From: an uncultured Roseobacter sp.
Lineage (GTDB): Bacteria > Pseudomonadota > Alphaproteobacteria > Rhodobacterales > Rhodobacteraceae
Length of the DNA: 64,000 nucleotides
Direction of reading: 5' to 3'
Assembly: GCF_947493125.1 (NCBI RefSeq)
Contig: NZ_CANLQB010000001.1
Location: 620,001-684,000 of the forward strand
How positions within the stretch are numbered: the first letter of the stretch is position 1; each line of letters begins with the position of its first letter. Made by a program: the position numbers and the translations under genes. A model generated the notes under the pieces. That model saw nothing but the letters and a program-made list of their open reading frames with translations. It made no database searches and was not told where the DNA came from. This document shows, piece after piece, positions 8,347 to 21,400 of this stretch.

Positions 8347-9344
8347 GCATAGACCACCACATCAAAGTTGGCGGCATTGGCCCCGAACGATCCTCCCGTA
8401 GCGGATGATATCGCGACACCCGACGCGCCGATTATCACGGATACGTTCGTGTCGTCGCGCGCAACACCGATACCCACACCGCTGCCAACATCATTGAAGC
8501 CCGGTGCATCCACCTCTTGCCCCACTGAGTAACCATTTATCGCGACCTTGCATCGCAGACGGACGCTCACATGGGTCGGGATCGCGCCAAGACCGTGCGG
8601 CACGAAGTATTTCTGCCCTGGCGTCAAGCTATATTCGGAACTTTCGAAATCGGGCAGAAGGCGGGCAGAAATAGCCGCATCTACAAACGCTTTGGTGTCC
8701 CCGCGAGTTGCGCGCTTTGTAGTGTCTACGGACCAATCTGGATTGGTGGATGCCTCAACACCCAAAGTAACTCGCTGGGCAGCGGCGTCAGCATCATCGA
8801 GAAGACTCCGCGCGGCGGCGGTGAAATTAGTTAAGGACAGTCCTGTTTCTGATGTAAAATAGGCAATCTGATTGTTGGCGGGGTTCAATGCTGACAGAGA
8901 CTCTAATTTTTGGTCGAAGGCTTGTACGTCTGTGCTTATTTCCAAGCCTAGTGCTGTTCGCGCAGAGCTGGCAGTATTGGCGCCTGTACCCCCCGTCGAA
9001 ATAGGTCGTACGCTGGTTCGACCCGTAGTATTCGCTGCAACCTCGGCGGCTTGGGCTGCCACGGCGGCTACCGCGTTATTCGCTGAAGTCGTTGCATCAT
9101 TCGCGGCGGTTGTTGCAGCAGTAGCGGCCGCAGTTGCAGCATTTGCCGCTTCGATGGCGGTTTGCAGGTTCAGGTCGGCGACGATGGTCGGAAGATCGAG
9201 CCAATTACTGGTTCCATCGCCTATGCGCAAAACTCCGGTATCAATGGCATACCCCGGCTCACCTTCCTGAAGCACAGGATTGGACGCCGCGAGTTCTGCT
9301 GCGGTGCCACGAAGCAATTGAATGCGAAGTGTGTTTGTCGCCAT
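8337..9344 (-). CDS. Tail fibre protein with Mtd-like N-terminal domain
   Basis: I chose the ATG at 9344 over the upstream one at 9356 because GGAG lies 6 bases before it. The protein has 335 residues. Residues ~5-50 carry the pattern of the major-tropism-determinant N-terminal domain (QLLRGTAAEL, LQEGEPGYAID, LRIGDGTSNW). An Ala/Thr-rich coiled stretch follows (~60-110), then a beta-rich tip near residues 235-335. The N-terminal domain is known to anchor fibres such as BPP-1 Mtd to the virion. The C-terminal tip is not a C-type lectin fold by eye, and no diversity-generating reverse transcriptase is visible in the window. Confidence 0.8.
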   Translation of the reverse strand: MATNTLRIQLLRGTAAELAASNPVLQEGEPGYAIDTGVLRIGDGTSNWLDLPTIVADLNLQTAIEAANAATAAATAATTAANDATTSANNAVAAVAAQAAEVAANTTGRTSVRPISTGGTGANTASSARTALGLEISTDVQAFDQKLESLSALNPANNQIAYFTSETGLSLTNFTAAARSLLDDADAAAQRVTLGVEASTNPDWSVDTTKRATRGDTKAFVDAAISARLLPDFESSEYSLTPGQKYFVPHGLGAIPTHVSVRLRCKVAINGYSVGQEVDAPGFNDVGSGVGIGVARDDTNVSVIIGASGVAISSATGGSFGANAANFDVVVYAWL

Positions 9345-9464
9345 CCGGGTCTCCACGCGGTTCGGGAAATTCGGATGGCACTGCGCACGGCCAGATCAAA
9401 GATCCCAAGCCGCACATCATGCGCGTGGCCGGACGGTACTCTGAATTCTTCGGCGTTTCAACAA

Positions 9465-12400
9465 TCAGTTGATGTAGAGCGTGGCACCGTCTTCTGAGCG
9501 GATGCGGTCATTCAGTCTCGGGTTGATCTGAACGCCAAACTCATTCCGCTGGCTTGCTCTCATCCGACCACGCACCGACCGCCGGATCGTGTCCGCGTCG
9601 ATGGGCCATGTCGGATACTCCCGATTGAATTCTCGTATTGCCGCAATCACGTCTGCGCTGATCGGTTTTCCGTCCCGCAACAGCAGCGCCGCGTCTTTGA
9701 CAATACCACGGCGACGGTCCCCGATCCTCTTTTCGCGGTTCTTCATTCGCGTGTTGGCTTTGTAGCGCTCCGAAATCTCTGCAGGTGTGAAGCCGAGCGC
9801 CTGCGTGATGGCTTGGCGCGCATTCACATCCTCAAGGATCGGATCACCATTGATTGTGGTCACACCATCCTTTGTGTAGCGGATGCCGCGGGACACGTCG
9901 CGAATTGCCTTCGGGACCGATGCCTCGAACCCACGCCAGTACTCCCCTTTGCTGACGTAATCGACGCCGCGCACCATATTGGCCGCGATACCCGCAACAG
10001 GGCCGAGCAACTCACCGACCCAATGGTTGAAGAGGTCTTGTCCTTCAAGCGGACGGTCGGAGCCTCGAAACCACAAATCAGGCATACCGATACGCTCATT
10101 TAGAGAGGTCTTGGTCATGTGTCCGGGCACACCTTTCAGAGCCATACCGGCAGCGTAATTCCAGGCGGACGCGCCTAGGCTGTCGCTCTCGAGCAGCAGG
10201 CTATCCTGCAACCATTGATCGACCTCCTCATCGTCCTCCCAGCCACCTGGTAGAAGGGCGAGCAATCCTGTGATCAGACCATAACCCCAGGTGCCGGTGA
10301 TGCCGGCATGAGCCATCATCGACAAGGTGATGCCGGTCAGTTGCGCGCGGGCTTCCTTTCGTTCGTCCGGGTTTGCGCTTTTCAGAGCCTGGTGGCTGTC
10401 GCGGAAGAGGCGCCATAGCATGTTGATTGTGAACGAGCGGAACACCAGAAGCACCTTGGCTGTGTCATTCTGCATGATCCGCGGGCGCGCGGTGTTCTGA
10501 TAGTCGAAGTGGGTTTTCCAAGTTGCCGATACCGCAGCGTCCACGGCGTCAGATTCCGCAAGCCCACTGGACCGGCCCATACGGTAGGCGGCAAGAAAGG
10601 TCACTTCGCGGTTCATACGCTCCGCATGGTGGAAGAAGAAACTGATACGTCGCATCCACTTTTCGCGAACCCCTGAATACTCGACCCCGGACTCCGCGAC
10701 CGAAGCCAGTTCATGCGCCTGGGTCTTGTCGACGGTTCCGCGCTTGTAAGCCTCCTCAAGAGCGCGTCGTTCTGACGCTTTCAGGTTGGCGCCAAGCAGA
10801 CCGCGCTCGCCGTCTTTGCCTTGTCGGACGCCAGCGGCAAAGTCCTTCATTGCCTTCATGAGGAACCGCGCTGCGCCGCTCGCCCCATACTTGGTGTAGG
10901 CCGCGCCGAGTATGGGAATGCCAACTACGGTTGTCTGCGACAGGTTTACAAGCGCCGCCGCGGGCGTGACGCCGAGATACCAAACGAAGGCGAGGGATGT
11001 GGCCGCCGTTGCAAACCGACCACCAGTCGGTTGCATCGTGAACTCATGGCGCTTGCCCATCTCGTTCACGACCATCCCGGCGCGTACAGGGTCTGAGTGC
11101 TTTTCCACCTCGATCCGGGCGTCGTCGAGCGCATCCTGCATCCGCATGCCGAATTTGAGCCGCGCCAATTGATGAGCGCCGTGGAAGTTGTGATGTGAGA
11201 ATGCCCGGATCGCATCTCCGCTATATCCCGCGCGGCCCTTTCGGTGGATGCGGCTGGTGCGAATGGACTGGTCAGGAAGGGTCTCAAGCCACCGTTGCCA
11301 GACCGCATCCATCACCTCGACAGGTGTTCCGCTGTCGCCGAGCAACTCTTCAATGTCGGCGACAAAACCGGGGTCGACCTGCTCTTTGAGGGCCGCGCTG
11401 TCACTCATCACTCCGAACGTCACCTGCTGGTTCTTGTTCTTGCTCTGCTGGGCGACGAAGGCGCGTTGATCCTTACGGCGCTCGAACTTCGAAAAGCTGA
11501 TGACTTTTCCTTCTGCGTTGCGGACCGTGACGAAATACTGACCGAAGCGGGCCAGCGGGAAGTATGGACCATCAAGTCGGTTGCTTTCGAACATCTTGCG
11601 CATGGCGGCCATGCGGGCTTTGCCCGCCCATCCCGCGCGCTTCTGAGCAGCAGCCAGTTTCGCGTCGGCCTCGGCAATCGCGTCGGCGCGCTCTTGCCCC
11701 TTGAGGCCTTCATCGTTTATCCGGCGGAGCGTGGTCTTGTGTTGTGTTTTCGCGCGCTTCAACCCGATCTCCCCGGCCAGCTTAACCTGATCGAGCAACG
11801 CCTTTTCAAAGTCGTCGCCGAGTTTGTCATAGGTGTTGGACACGTCCCGCCATACCTTTTGGAGGTCTTCGGGAAGGGCGAGCCAGCGCTTACGCAGGTC
11901 GGGGTCTGGCTTCACGGTTCGGTTGGCATTCTTGGGGTCCGGCATCTGCTCATACATCGGATTGACCCCACCTAGCAGCGTGGCATCGTGCATGAGTTTC
12001 ATCATGTCGACATTGGCTTGGCCGTGCTTTGCGTTCGCTTTGAGCCAGCGGTCCACCACCTCTGCAGTGTTGGCCTGCATATCGTTGCGCAGCGCGTCCA
12101 TTCGCTCTTTGCTCTTGAGATAGCTCTGCGCCGATGGCAGGTCTTTACCCAACTCCTCGAAGAGCGGACGCCCAGGCACCAGCGACAGAAGCCCGGGACG
12201 ACCACCCATCGCATCAGACATCAGATCAGAAAGGAACGCGCTGTCGGGCTTGCGCCAGTTCTTCACAGCGGTCGGCAGATTTTCAAGGTTGTTGCGCAGT
12301 TCCAGATCGGTGCCAGTCGCCCCTGAACGCATGTCCGGGCTACGCCCGCCAACCTCACCATCAGCAATTCGTTGCATCACTCCGCCGGCGGAGACGAAGC

Positions 12401-15400
12401 CGTTGCCGCGTAGCGCGTTGGCCAGCGCTTCAAGGAACTGCCGCACTTTCTGGAAAGGCCCAGCTTCCGCGTTTCCGCTTCGCCATGCGCGATATGTCTC
12501 GGCAACCGCCTCCTCGGTAAGGGCGGCATAAGACAGGTCTGGGTAGAGCGGCTTTAGCCGATCTATGAGGGCTTTATCCGCCCGGGCTTTCCGAGCCAGC
12601 GCACGCCACTCCTTCTGAGTGAAGAGCCCATAAGGTCGTTGCCATAGTGTGCTGTCGCGCAGCGCATGGATAATCTCGTGGTTGAGCGTCCCCATTGGGC
12701 CTGCGCCGCTGTCAGCCGCCACGCGAATTGCGCCCTCTGTGCGCCTGTATGCACCCTGCACCGGCTGACCAGTGACGTTGCTCATCACCTGACGCAGCAC
12801 ACGAGCCGAAACCTTACCCGTCAGGCCCACCGCGTCCATTTCAGCCTGCACGTCCGCGCGCAATTGGCGCATGTCCTCCCGCGAAATCTCAGGGAATGGG
12901 TCAACCATATCCCAACCTTCGAGCGCTTGATCCGTGTCCTCCTGCGCCGCCGCCTCCTCGGCTTCCGACAGCATTTCGCTTTCAATGGTGTCGATCTGCT
13001 CGTTAAGTTCGGCCAGCCAGCCATCGTCTGCGAAGTCCTTCACGCCCGCCGCCGTCTGGCGCACATCGGCTAAGGCCTTCTCCGTGCGATCGAGGTCAGC
13101 ACGGATCAGAACGGGCTCGCCCTTGATCTTGGCCAGCGCGCCCTCCAGGCGTCGCACAAGGCCCACGGGATCTTCGGTAAACCCAACATCAAACCCCACC
13201 TCATCATTGGCGCGCAGCGAGACGGAAATCTTCTCTGCAGCCTTGGAATAGTCGGCGCGGATTTTGAACCCAGAAATCTGACCCAAGGTCTTGCGACGTT
13301 CACCCGACCCCGCCAGTTCAGCGGCGGCGTCAAAAAGTGCGTTACCCGCGTCTTTGCGGTCGACAAACTCAGCCCCGGCTATGGTCGCGCGAAAAGCGTC
13401 GCCCCGGGTGTTTTCCACCTTCCCAGCCAACGCCTCCCATTTCGGCAGGTCGGCGCGAAGGCTTTCGATGGTGGACTGCGCAATCCGCTCTTTCCGGCGA
13501 AGGTTTACACGCTTGCGGTCAACCGCATCGCGGCGGCGGGTCAGTTTGTCGCGCTCGCCCTTGAGTTCCGTGATCTTGAGCACGCGAGGGTCAGATGTGG
13601 ACATAGCCTTGGCTTGCTCGTAGGCGCTCGCCTCTCCCAAATCTTCGATTTCGCGCATAGTAGGATCGCCGCGGAAGAAGCCCTCGATGAACCCGGCCTT
13701 GCGGCCCATCATCTGCCACATGGTCGCGTCGTAGGTGCCCTTGGTCGAGTAGTCGTTGATCTCGATCTCGGGGTTCATGTTGCCTTGCCGCAGGCCGCGC
13801 CCGTTGCGCTGTTCGTCAGCTGCGGGATACCAGAGCGGGTCGAGGTTGTGCAGCGCGGCCAAGCGCTTCTGAGCATTCACGCCGGTGAAGATGCGTTCGG
13901 AACCGATCAGGATGCGCTTCTTGCCATCGTTGAGGTCGTTGAACGCGCGCTGTCGCTGCACATGCGTCTTCAGGTCGCTGTAGAGCACGATATCTGCGGG
14001 CTTGACGCCGCGCGCGATCAGTTCCGACCGGATGAACTCATGGATGCGGAAATCGGCGTTGTGCTTGGACCCGTTGAGGCCCAGCGTGGAGAAGATCATC
14101 TGTGTGCTCGGGCCGCGCATGATCGGCTTATCGGTGTAGCCACCTTCTGGCTTCACCCCGTGAAAGCCAGTGTTTGCGCCCTTCTTGTAGGTGCGCACCG
14201 TGTTCGAAATCATCCTCTCCAGTTTGGAGCCGTGGCCGGTGGCGGTCGGATCGACTAGACGCATGTCGATGGCAGACAAGCGGCCATCATTGATCACCGA
14301 GAGGATGATGTCATCGCCCTTTTGGGGCGGTTTTGTGCGGTTTGCGATTATGCGCATACGCGCGGCCAGCACCTGCTGGTATCTCTTCACCTCGTCGGAA
14401 GGCTCGACCACGTTGAGGTTTCGCTCACCACCTTTGAGTTTCGGGCGGGTGACGTACTGCTCGAGATCCGGACTCGACACCACATCCATGACCTGACGCA
14501 CCATCAGGGACAGTTCCGGCACGTTCACAAATTTGGAGAACCGCGCTACCTGCTTGTACGTGCCGTCTGGGTTCTGTTCCAATTCTGCCGAAGTCACCCC
14601 GAAGGTCTGCGCCCAGGCGTCGAAGGCCGCAACGCCGCGCTCCTCGAGCGCCTCGGGCTGCAGGTAGCGCGATAGCGAGAAGAGTTCCGCCATGGTGTTT
14701 GTGATCGGCGTGCCGGATGCAAAGATCAAGCCACGGCCTGGCGTCCGATGGTTGATGGAGCGGGCTTTGATGAACAAGTCCATGGACGCTTGGCTACCCA
14801 TCGGGTCGATACCCTTGATGTTGCCGTTGGTGGTTGCAAACGACAGCTTGCGGAACAGGTGAGCCTCATCGACAAACAGCATATCGGTGCCGATCTCGTC
14901 GAAATCGAACACTGCGTCCTTTGACTTCTCATTGAGCTGGCGGCTCATGCGTTGCTCGGCAGCCTCGAGCATCTGCTCAATTTTCTTGCGGGTCGATACC
15001 CCTTTTTCGCCCGAAATCTTGTTGGCATCGACGCCCATGACCGACGCGATGGACCCCAGCGCGCCGAGAATGGAGCGATCAATTGCCATCTCCTCGCCGC
15101 GATCCGCGCCGCCATCGTTGCTGTCAACAACCTCGCGGATGTCGTTGAGCATGCCCTCGACAGCACGCGCCTTCGAGGCCTCGCTGGGCGCGATTTTGCC
15201 AAAAGCCGAGTGGGTGATGATCACTGCATCGTAGTCGTTGAGAGCGATGTCAGCGATAAACTGCTTGCGGCGCGAGGTGTGGAAGCGCTTTTCATCAGCG
15301 ATGGCGATGTTGGCCAGCGGGTACTGTTCATAGAACTCGATGGAGAACTGCGCCAGCATGTGGTTGGGCACCACAATCATAGGCTTCTTGGCCAGGCCGA

Positions 15401-18400
15401 GGCGGCGGGCCTCCATCGCCGCACCGATCATCGCAGAGGTTTTCCCGGCGCCGACAGTGTGAGCCATGTAGGTGTTGCCGGATTGGAGGATGCGCGCCAC
15501 CACCGAGGATTGGTGCGGCCGCCATTTCCAGTTGGAGTCAATCCCGGGGGTGGTGAGGTAGCCCCCGTCATAGTTCGGCGCCACATCGCCATTGAACGTA
15601 GCGTTGTAGAGGTCGACCATGGCATCCGAGCGCGTATCGTCCGACCAGAACCAATCAGAAAACGCCGCCTGCACCTCGTTCGCCTTGTCGACAGCCGCTT
15701 GTGTAGCGGTCTCATCGGTATACGTCTTTGTAGACCCGTCCGCGTCTTTGATGGTGCGTGTGACTTTGATGGTCTTGTTGTTCATCACTGCAAGCATGAG
15801 TTTGCCGAACGGATAATCTTCAGTCCCGTGCTCGCTGGTGGCGTTTCCACCGCTCATGGTGCCTTCGCCAGTCCAGACGCCCAGCGCCCGTTGGTATTTC
15901 GCGTTGAGGTTTAGGCCGAGGCTCTTGGCGAAGTCTCCATAGACTGATGGATCGAACCAATGCGCCCCGATGGGCACAATGATTTCGGACGCCGGGATCT
16001 GCTCTGGCTGCACATCCTGCAATGCACGCACATTGGGCTTGTATTGAGGGTCTGTCTTTGCCGCTTCTTCGGCGATCTCCAGTTTCTTGCGTACCGGCCC
16101 GGAAAGGTACTTGGCAGCGGTCTCCCACTGCGCCCCATCTGGGTTGCGAAAGATCTTGCCCGTCAATTCACGGGTGACGGCCTCGACATCGGAGCCCGAC
16201 AACTCTGCAATGCGATCAAGGTCAACACGCCCGGTGTCGCCCAGCACATACAGAAGTGCGTCTTCCGGGCTGTCGATCTTTGGCGTATTTGCCCGCGAAA
16301 TCACGCTCTCACGGAACACGCGGCCTTTCTTGGCCTGACCGGTAACATCGTCGTAGTGCTCAATGGCGCGCAGCCGATAGCTTTCCTGGTCGTCGGCAAA
16401 CGGGTCGATGTTTGGACGTTTCACGACAATCTTGTCGGGCACGCTTGCAGGATCGAAATCGCCATCGTCATAGCTGGGATCACCGGCGATATCGCTGCGT
16501 GCAGCAGCAATCGCGCTGAGCGACGCTCCACTTTCGATCATGTCGCTGGGGTCAAATGAACCTTCGTTAAACGCCTCGCCGCGGCGGCGTGCCTCCTCGC
16601 GCAGGGACTGCCGCATGCCTTCCAACTCGACACGCGACGGCTTGCGATAAGATATTTCCGCCTTGTTGATTGGGCCGTAGGTCCCAACAAAAGCGTCGTA
16701 TGCCTTGTTCAGGGCTTTCCGGGCCGCTTTGGCGTCGCCGCCGTCCGCATCAATAGCGTAGACGTCGCGCAGGGCCGTCTTGATGGGTAGGATGGCCTTC
16801 ACGCGCTCCATGGCGGCCTTCGGCATACCTTTGGTGTTTTCGCGGCTGCGCGGCTCTACTTTGCGGCCCGTGTTGCCGTCGAATTGGTATAGGTCGTCGC
16901 CTTTCAGGTAATAGCCACCCGCCTTGGTTTCGTCTGCCTCGCCGTCGACGGCTTCAAGCTTCTGCGCTTGTGTGGCTTCGGTCATGACATTTGAGGGCAG
17001 GGAAGCAATAGCGGCTTGAAGATCGGCGCGGAGATCACTGTCGGGCTTCGGTACAACGCCGATACGCGCGCGCCCAGGCACGAGCGTGTCAAATAGACCT
17101 TGCTCACCAAGCACCATGTTGGGGTTTTGAGCAAAATACAGGTTCAGGTTGGCGTTTCCTTCATTCCCGTCTTTGTCTTGCAAGACAACACTGTCTGCTG
17201 TCCGCCACGAGCGATCCGTTTCGGTTTCCCCGGGATTGCGCTTGCGCAACATCACAATGTCGGTGGTGACCTTTGTGCCGTTCTCCTCGAATGCGGTATT
17301 CGGCAGACGGATGGCGCCAACCAGTTCTGCGCGGTCAGCGAGGTAGTCGCGCGCCGCGCTGTCTCGCTTGTTCATGGTCCCCGCGGAAGTGACAAACATC
17401 AGCAGCCCGCCGGGGCGCACCGCATCCAGTGACTTCGCAAAAAAGTAGTCGTGGATCATGAAATTCTGCGGGTAGTCCGGGTCCGACTGGATCTTGGTGC
17501 CGGAGAAAGGCGGGTTGCCGATCACCAGGTCATAGTAATCCTGCGGCAGGCGCACCTTGGTGAAGTCGCCCTGATCAATCCGGCTCTGCGGATAGAGGGC
17601 TTTGGCAATCCCAGCGGTTACCAGGTCGAGTTCGAGGCCTTGGTACTTGGTGCTGCCTCGGATGTCGCCAGGGATCGTGCCTGCGAAACCGCCCACGCCC
17701 ATGCCTGGCTCGTATACCCGTCCGCCCCGGAACCCGAAATGTTGAGCGGCGGCCCACAAGTTCCGCAGCACGGGTTCGGCTGTGTAGAACGCATACTGGC
17801 TGGTGCGCGATAGGGTGGCTTTTTCCTCGTCCGACAGCAATTCGTTCAGATCGGCGGCAATATCGGCAAATCGGACGCGTCCTTCGCTGTTTGGCAGCGC
17901 GGCTGCCAGAGTGCCGGCACCTCCGTAGAGCGACAGGGTTTGCCGCTCCTCGGCCGTCGCGGGACGGTTTTCGCGCTGCAAGGTCTTCAACACGCGGATC
18001 GCCGCGACAGAATTCCGCGCGCGCGTTTTTTCGCCGCCTTTGACCGCAAGGCCGCCGGGCAGGATTACATGGTTGGTGGGTTGGGTTAGGCTGTCGCTTC
18101 CGCCAGCGCGCCCTGCATCGCTATCTCCCGCACCATCCGGTGACGGTTCGGGTCGTTGCTCGGCACCTTCTGGCGCCGTATCTCCGCTTCCGCTTTCTTG
18201 ATCAGATGATCCGCGTACTTCTCGAGTGCGTCGGGACTCTGGTTCTGCAGTTCCCGGGCCTTCGCTGGGTTCTGCTCGATCATCGCCTGCATCAGTTCGA
18301 TTTTCATCCGAGACATCCTCACTCTGGGCAGGGGAAATAGTACCACTTTCGGGCTCCTTTGTCGATGTGGTGCCCGCTTTGATCGCGTTCAAGGCTTCGC

Positions 18401-21400
18401 GCACAGCCTCGGCGTCGTCCATGCCCTCAATGGACAGATCGCTGTCCTCCATCAAATCCCGCGCGCCGTTGTACCAGCTGCGTGCGAAGCGGGTCAGCTT
18501 GTCGGGCGTGGTGCCCAGGTCTTCGGCAACTGCGCCTAGCGCCTCGGTGAATTTCCGAGCCCCGGCCTCAATGTGAAACACCATGAGTTCGGCACCCATG
18601 GCGAGAATTTCGGGGTCGATGCCCGCGTTGATCTGCCCTTTGAGCTTTTCGGCCAGTTTGGCGCGCAGTTCGGCGGCGCGGTCCTGCGTCACCAGCGTGT
18701 TCGAGGCGCCATAGGTAGGTTTGGGCGCTGGTTTAGCCTTCGCTTTGGTGCGCCTCTTCGTTGGTGCTGTGGGCTTCTTGGTGTCGCCGCTCTCCAACCA
18801 GGCCTTGAAGTCGGCCACCGTGGTTTCCGTGTACGATCCCAGCCGATCATCAGCGCGGCCATCCGAGAATCCGGCGCGGTACGTGTCGAGTGCTTCGGCC
18901 TTGTCGCCGAAGCCAAGCATGACCTTGTGTTCATCGAACGCGCTGGTGTCTGCGTCGATTTGGTTGACCACGAGCACGTAGTCGCTATCGGGATCATCAC
19001 CCATGTAGATGTCGACATGATCGCCATCTGCGCCGATGGTCCCTTTGATCCGCCCGTAGTGGGCTGGCATGGTGACGGACCATTCGGACCCATCCGGCCC
19101 TTTGCCGCTGCGGATAGAGCCCTTGGCATTCTCGATGCTCATGTCGAGACCGTTCCACTGAATGTGGCCCATCTTATAGTTTTCGGCTTCCTTCTGCGCG
19201 TCGGTGGGATTTGGATCTGCCTCGGCAGCAGCGGCAGTCACTTCTTCGGCGCTTGGCGCGGCGGGCGCAGGCTGTGCCTCCGGCGCTTGGTCGGAATTGC
19301 TTTGTGCATCCCGCAGGGCCTTGCGCACCTTCCGCATGATCTGGTTGGCGGGGTAGTCTCCAGAGATATCGGCGACGGCATTGGTCAGGTCGCCATCGCG
19401 ATAGATCGTCAGCCGCCCTGTGTTGTCGCGCGTCCCGGCGCCGATGATGCGAAACCCGTCGATAGTCTCGTCCACATCGGCGATGTATCCGCCGCGCAGC
19501 ATGCCGCCCATCTTGCCCCAGGCGCGCTTATCGCGTTCCGCGCGCGCCATTTCATCCTCGGTGACGGTCTTGGCGCCAAGAAGGTCGGGCTGCTCACGCT
19601 CCTCTGCCGGACGCATGGGCGTCGCGGGCTCGCGAGGGCGGGCGGGTGGCGAAGTGTCCGTTTTGTCCAAATTGGCCATTTTGGGCACGGCGACAACGCC
19701 ACTGCCCTCGGGCCGAAACTCGTAATCATCCGGGTTCAGGCCATCCTTCTTCAGCCGCCCGCGTGCGCTGCGCTCGCTGGCAAAGGGATTGCCCGACCTG
19801 GTGCGGATCGGCTCTTGTGAGGGGTTGCCCCGATCAGAAGTATCCTGATCGGGGCGGGGGGCGGTCGAAACCGCCTGTGATCCTGCCTGTGGATCATCTT
19901 GAGGTTCCGGCTGCGGAGGGGATGTGTCGTCCTGCGCGTCTTCCGGTCGCGTCTCGAAAGTCGTGTCTTCACCACTATCAGGCCGTTCATCATCGCTCAA
20001 GGGATTTTGGGCTGCGGTGCCCGGTTGATCCGTGCTGCCACTCGGATCAACCGGGCTGGCTCCGGGGGTATCCTGCGCCACGGCTTGGGGGGACGTGTCT
20101 GCTCGCTCAGGATCGCCAACGCCTTCGACAATATCGAATGCCATATCCTCGATCAACGCGGACCTATGGTCAGTAAGGTCTTTGATCCGTGCCATGATGC
20201 GGCGGTCGGCACCGTTGGTGCGTTTGATCTCTTCCAGACGCGCGAGCATCTGGTCGGTTTCCTCAAGCGTCTCAGGAAACTGATCTGGATCAGCTTGTCG
20301 TTTGCCTCTTGGCATTGCCTTGGAGCCCAATGCGTTTTCATCGGGTTCCGCGGCGCGCGCGGCTTCCTCGAACTCTGCCGCGGTGAGTTCGAATTCCTCA
20401 CCCATATAGCGCACCATCACACCACCTTCGGTTTCGCGCAGGAAGGTGGCGGGCAGGCGCTGGCCTCGCTCGTCGATCAGATCGACACGATCGCCGGGCT
20501 TGTAATCGGGAAACAGCGGGTCTTGTTCGATGTTCTCGGCGGCCTCTGGTGGCAGGTCAGGGATGACCCTTGCCGCGGCCCCCAACGGCCCCTGTGGTTC
20601 GGTTGGTGCTGCGCCATCCGAGCGTCCCCGCCCAGAGTCACCCGGAGGCACAGCACCGTCCTCCCCGCCACGAGGACCGGCGGGATCTGCAGTTCCGTCA
20701 CTGCCCATGAACATCGTGTGTTCGAGCAACAGCGGATCATCTGGTCGTTCATCTTCTTCGTTGGTTGCGGCTGGCAGCGCGCCACCTGCGGCACCGGCGA
20801 CACCACCCGCCAGCGCGCCGAGTATGAAATCTCCGAATGTGCCTTCGGTCAGATCAAGGTCAGTGCCGATGGACGCATTCACGCCGTAGCGGGACGCGAT
20901 GCCCTCCACGACCTCTTGCACACCTTCCTCGACGCCCGACAGCGCGGCGGTTCCGGCAATGCGCGGGGCGATGGTCCTTTGCTGAAGCGCCGACACACCA
21001 CGCCCGAGTATCTTGGATGTTGCAAAGCCGCCGAGTGCAGCTACGGGAGCCGCCATCAGACCGGCCATTTGCGCGGCTGCGTCCTTGGTGCGCTCGACTG
21101 CTTCATCGTGATCCGCGCCCGACTGGCGCAGTTCGTTGTAATAGGAACTCTCTTGCGAGAGAGTGTCTTTGCGGTCCATTTCGTCGACTGCGGCCCGGGC
21201 CAGCTCAGCGCCACCGCCTGCACCTTGCGCGCCGCCGACAGCAGCCGCACCAGCGCCGCCCGTTGCAATGCCCGCGGCGACCACGGGCACCAGAGAGCCA
21301 AGAACATCGACGGTCAGCAAAGCATATCCGCGCAGCGAGGCGTCTTCGCCCAGCGTCCACGTCGATGGATCAAGCAGTTCACCATCCGGGGTTGAGGCTT

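Noticed and set aside
8337-9465. Diversity-generating retroelement suggested by the Mtd-like fibre
   Set aside because: No reverse transcriptase, accessory protein or variable/template repeat pair seen on either strand.
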